This document shows, one piece after another, positions 63,702 to 64,000 of a stretch of 64,000 nucleotides of DNA. The translations under genes were made by a program, and so were the position numbers. The stretch is from Stanieria sp964562685 (lineage in GTDB: Bacteria; Cyanobacteriota; Cyanobacteriia; Cyanobacteriales; Xenococcaceae). The stretch lies in the NCBI GenBank assembly GCA_964562685.1, contig CAZLUP010000015.1, positions 1 through 64,000 on the forward strand, written 5' to 3'. A model generated the notes under the pieces. It saw only the letters and a list, made by a program, of their open reading frames with translations, was not told the origin of the DNA and made no database searches. How positions within the stretch are numbered: the stretch's first letter is position 1; each line of letters starts with the position of its first letter.

Positions 63702-64000
63702 TTAAGACTCAATTTGCATTGCTCTAGCTAATTCAGCAGCTACTTTGGGACGAGAAAACTGTGGAGGTGGTAATTCTCCTCGACGTAGCATTTCTCTTAC
63801 TTTAGTACCTGATAAATGAATCCGCTCTTCTTTACTGCTAGGACTAGTTTTGGAGGTTGCCATTTGGTCGGTGCGAGTACAGTAAAAAGCGTGTTCAAAT
63901 TTTAACGGAACAATACCCAATTCTTCTGGTTTAAATTCATCAAAAATGTATTGAGCATCGTAAGTTCCATAATAATCGCCTACTCCTGCATGGTCACGAC
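63702..64000 (-). CDS. sat: Sulfate adenylyltransferase, C-terminal part (continues past the window)
   Basis: The partial frame reads RDHAGVGDYYGTYDAQ at its upstream end, with the HAGVGDYY motif of ATP sulfurylases, then GIVPLKFEHAFYCTRTDQMA, HLSGTKVREMLRRGELPPP and an end at AMQIES. ATP sulfurylase activates sulfate to APS for cysteine synthesis. The 5' part lies beyond position 64000. It is convergent in orientation with nothing in the window; palindromes lie just after its stop. Confidence 0.96.
   Translation of the reverse strand, partial: RDHAGVGDYYGTYDAQYIFDEFKPEELGIVPLKFEHAFYCTRTDQMATSKTSPSSKEERIHLSGTKVREMLRRGELPPPQFSRPKVAAELARAMQIES

Overview
This window is chromosomal DNA from a cyanobacterium. 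It carries photosystem genes (psbH, psbN, psaC), F1 ATPase subunits (atpD, atpC), phycobilisome rod-linker genes with pcyA, a helical carotenoid protein, the plastid-type ribosomal protein PSRP-3, two group-2 sigma factors and many copies of the HIP1 octamer GCGATCGC. The DNA is AT-rich and intergenic spaces are full of short palindromes, as in unicellular and baeocyte-forming lineages such as Stanieria or Pleurocapsa. The genus is a guess.

Layout. 0-13 kb: ABC-F ATPase, MgtE magnesium transporter, DUF255 thioredoxin-like protein, Crp-type regulator, tRNA-His, cupin, pentapeptide-repeat protein with CutA, an HTH/acidic protein, carA and an OmpR-type regulator. 13-26 kb: tatA, the divergent psbH/psbN pair, an AI-2E family permease, a DUF39 homocysteine-biosynthesis protein, a TPR protein, atpD-atpC, PSRP-3, a HAD hydrolase, mutT, a DUF760 protein, and two sigma factors flanking a histidine phosphatase. 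26.5-34 kb: a broken SDR gene and a signalling block of three histidine kinases and two response regulators, including a kinase with an ethylene-receptor-like copper-binding membrane domain. 34-38 kb: light-harvesting and photoprotection genes (HCP, receiver protein, DUF2294, remnants of a second DUF2294 gene and of cpcC fused head to head, cpcD, pcyA). 38-43 kb: a PAS-GAF-PAS kinase with two response regulators.

43-64 kb is mixed: UbiB-type kinase, a small Cys-rich protein, M42 peptidase, GT39-like membrane transferase, SDR, a 354-bp miniature element, an RRM protein with a small basic protein downstream, alpha/beta hydrolase, P-loop kinase, DUF3747 protein, psaC, RecB-like TM0106 nuclease, cysteine/cystine lyase, a decayed PIN toxin, a hemerythrin-like protein, a TIGR04283-type glycosyltransferase interrupted by an 8-bp tandem repeat, a pseudo-caspase with a YS dyad, and the 3' end of sat.

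Most genes are ordinary cyanobacterial housekeeping genes. The points of most interest are the head-to-head double truncation at about 36.41 kb, the 8-bp repeat array inside a glycosyltransferase, the D-to-N change in the ethylene-binding-like domain, a possible bilin-binding GAF kinase directly after pcyA, and several decayed or miniature mobile elements. I did not find a convincing wholly new multi-gene system. The nearest candidate is the HCP / receiver / DUF2294 / linker group at 34.2-38.1 kb.
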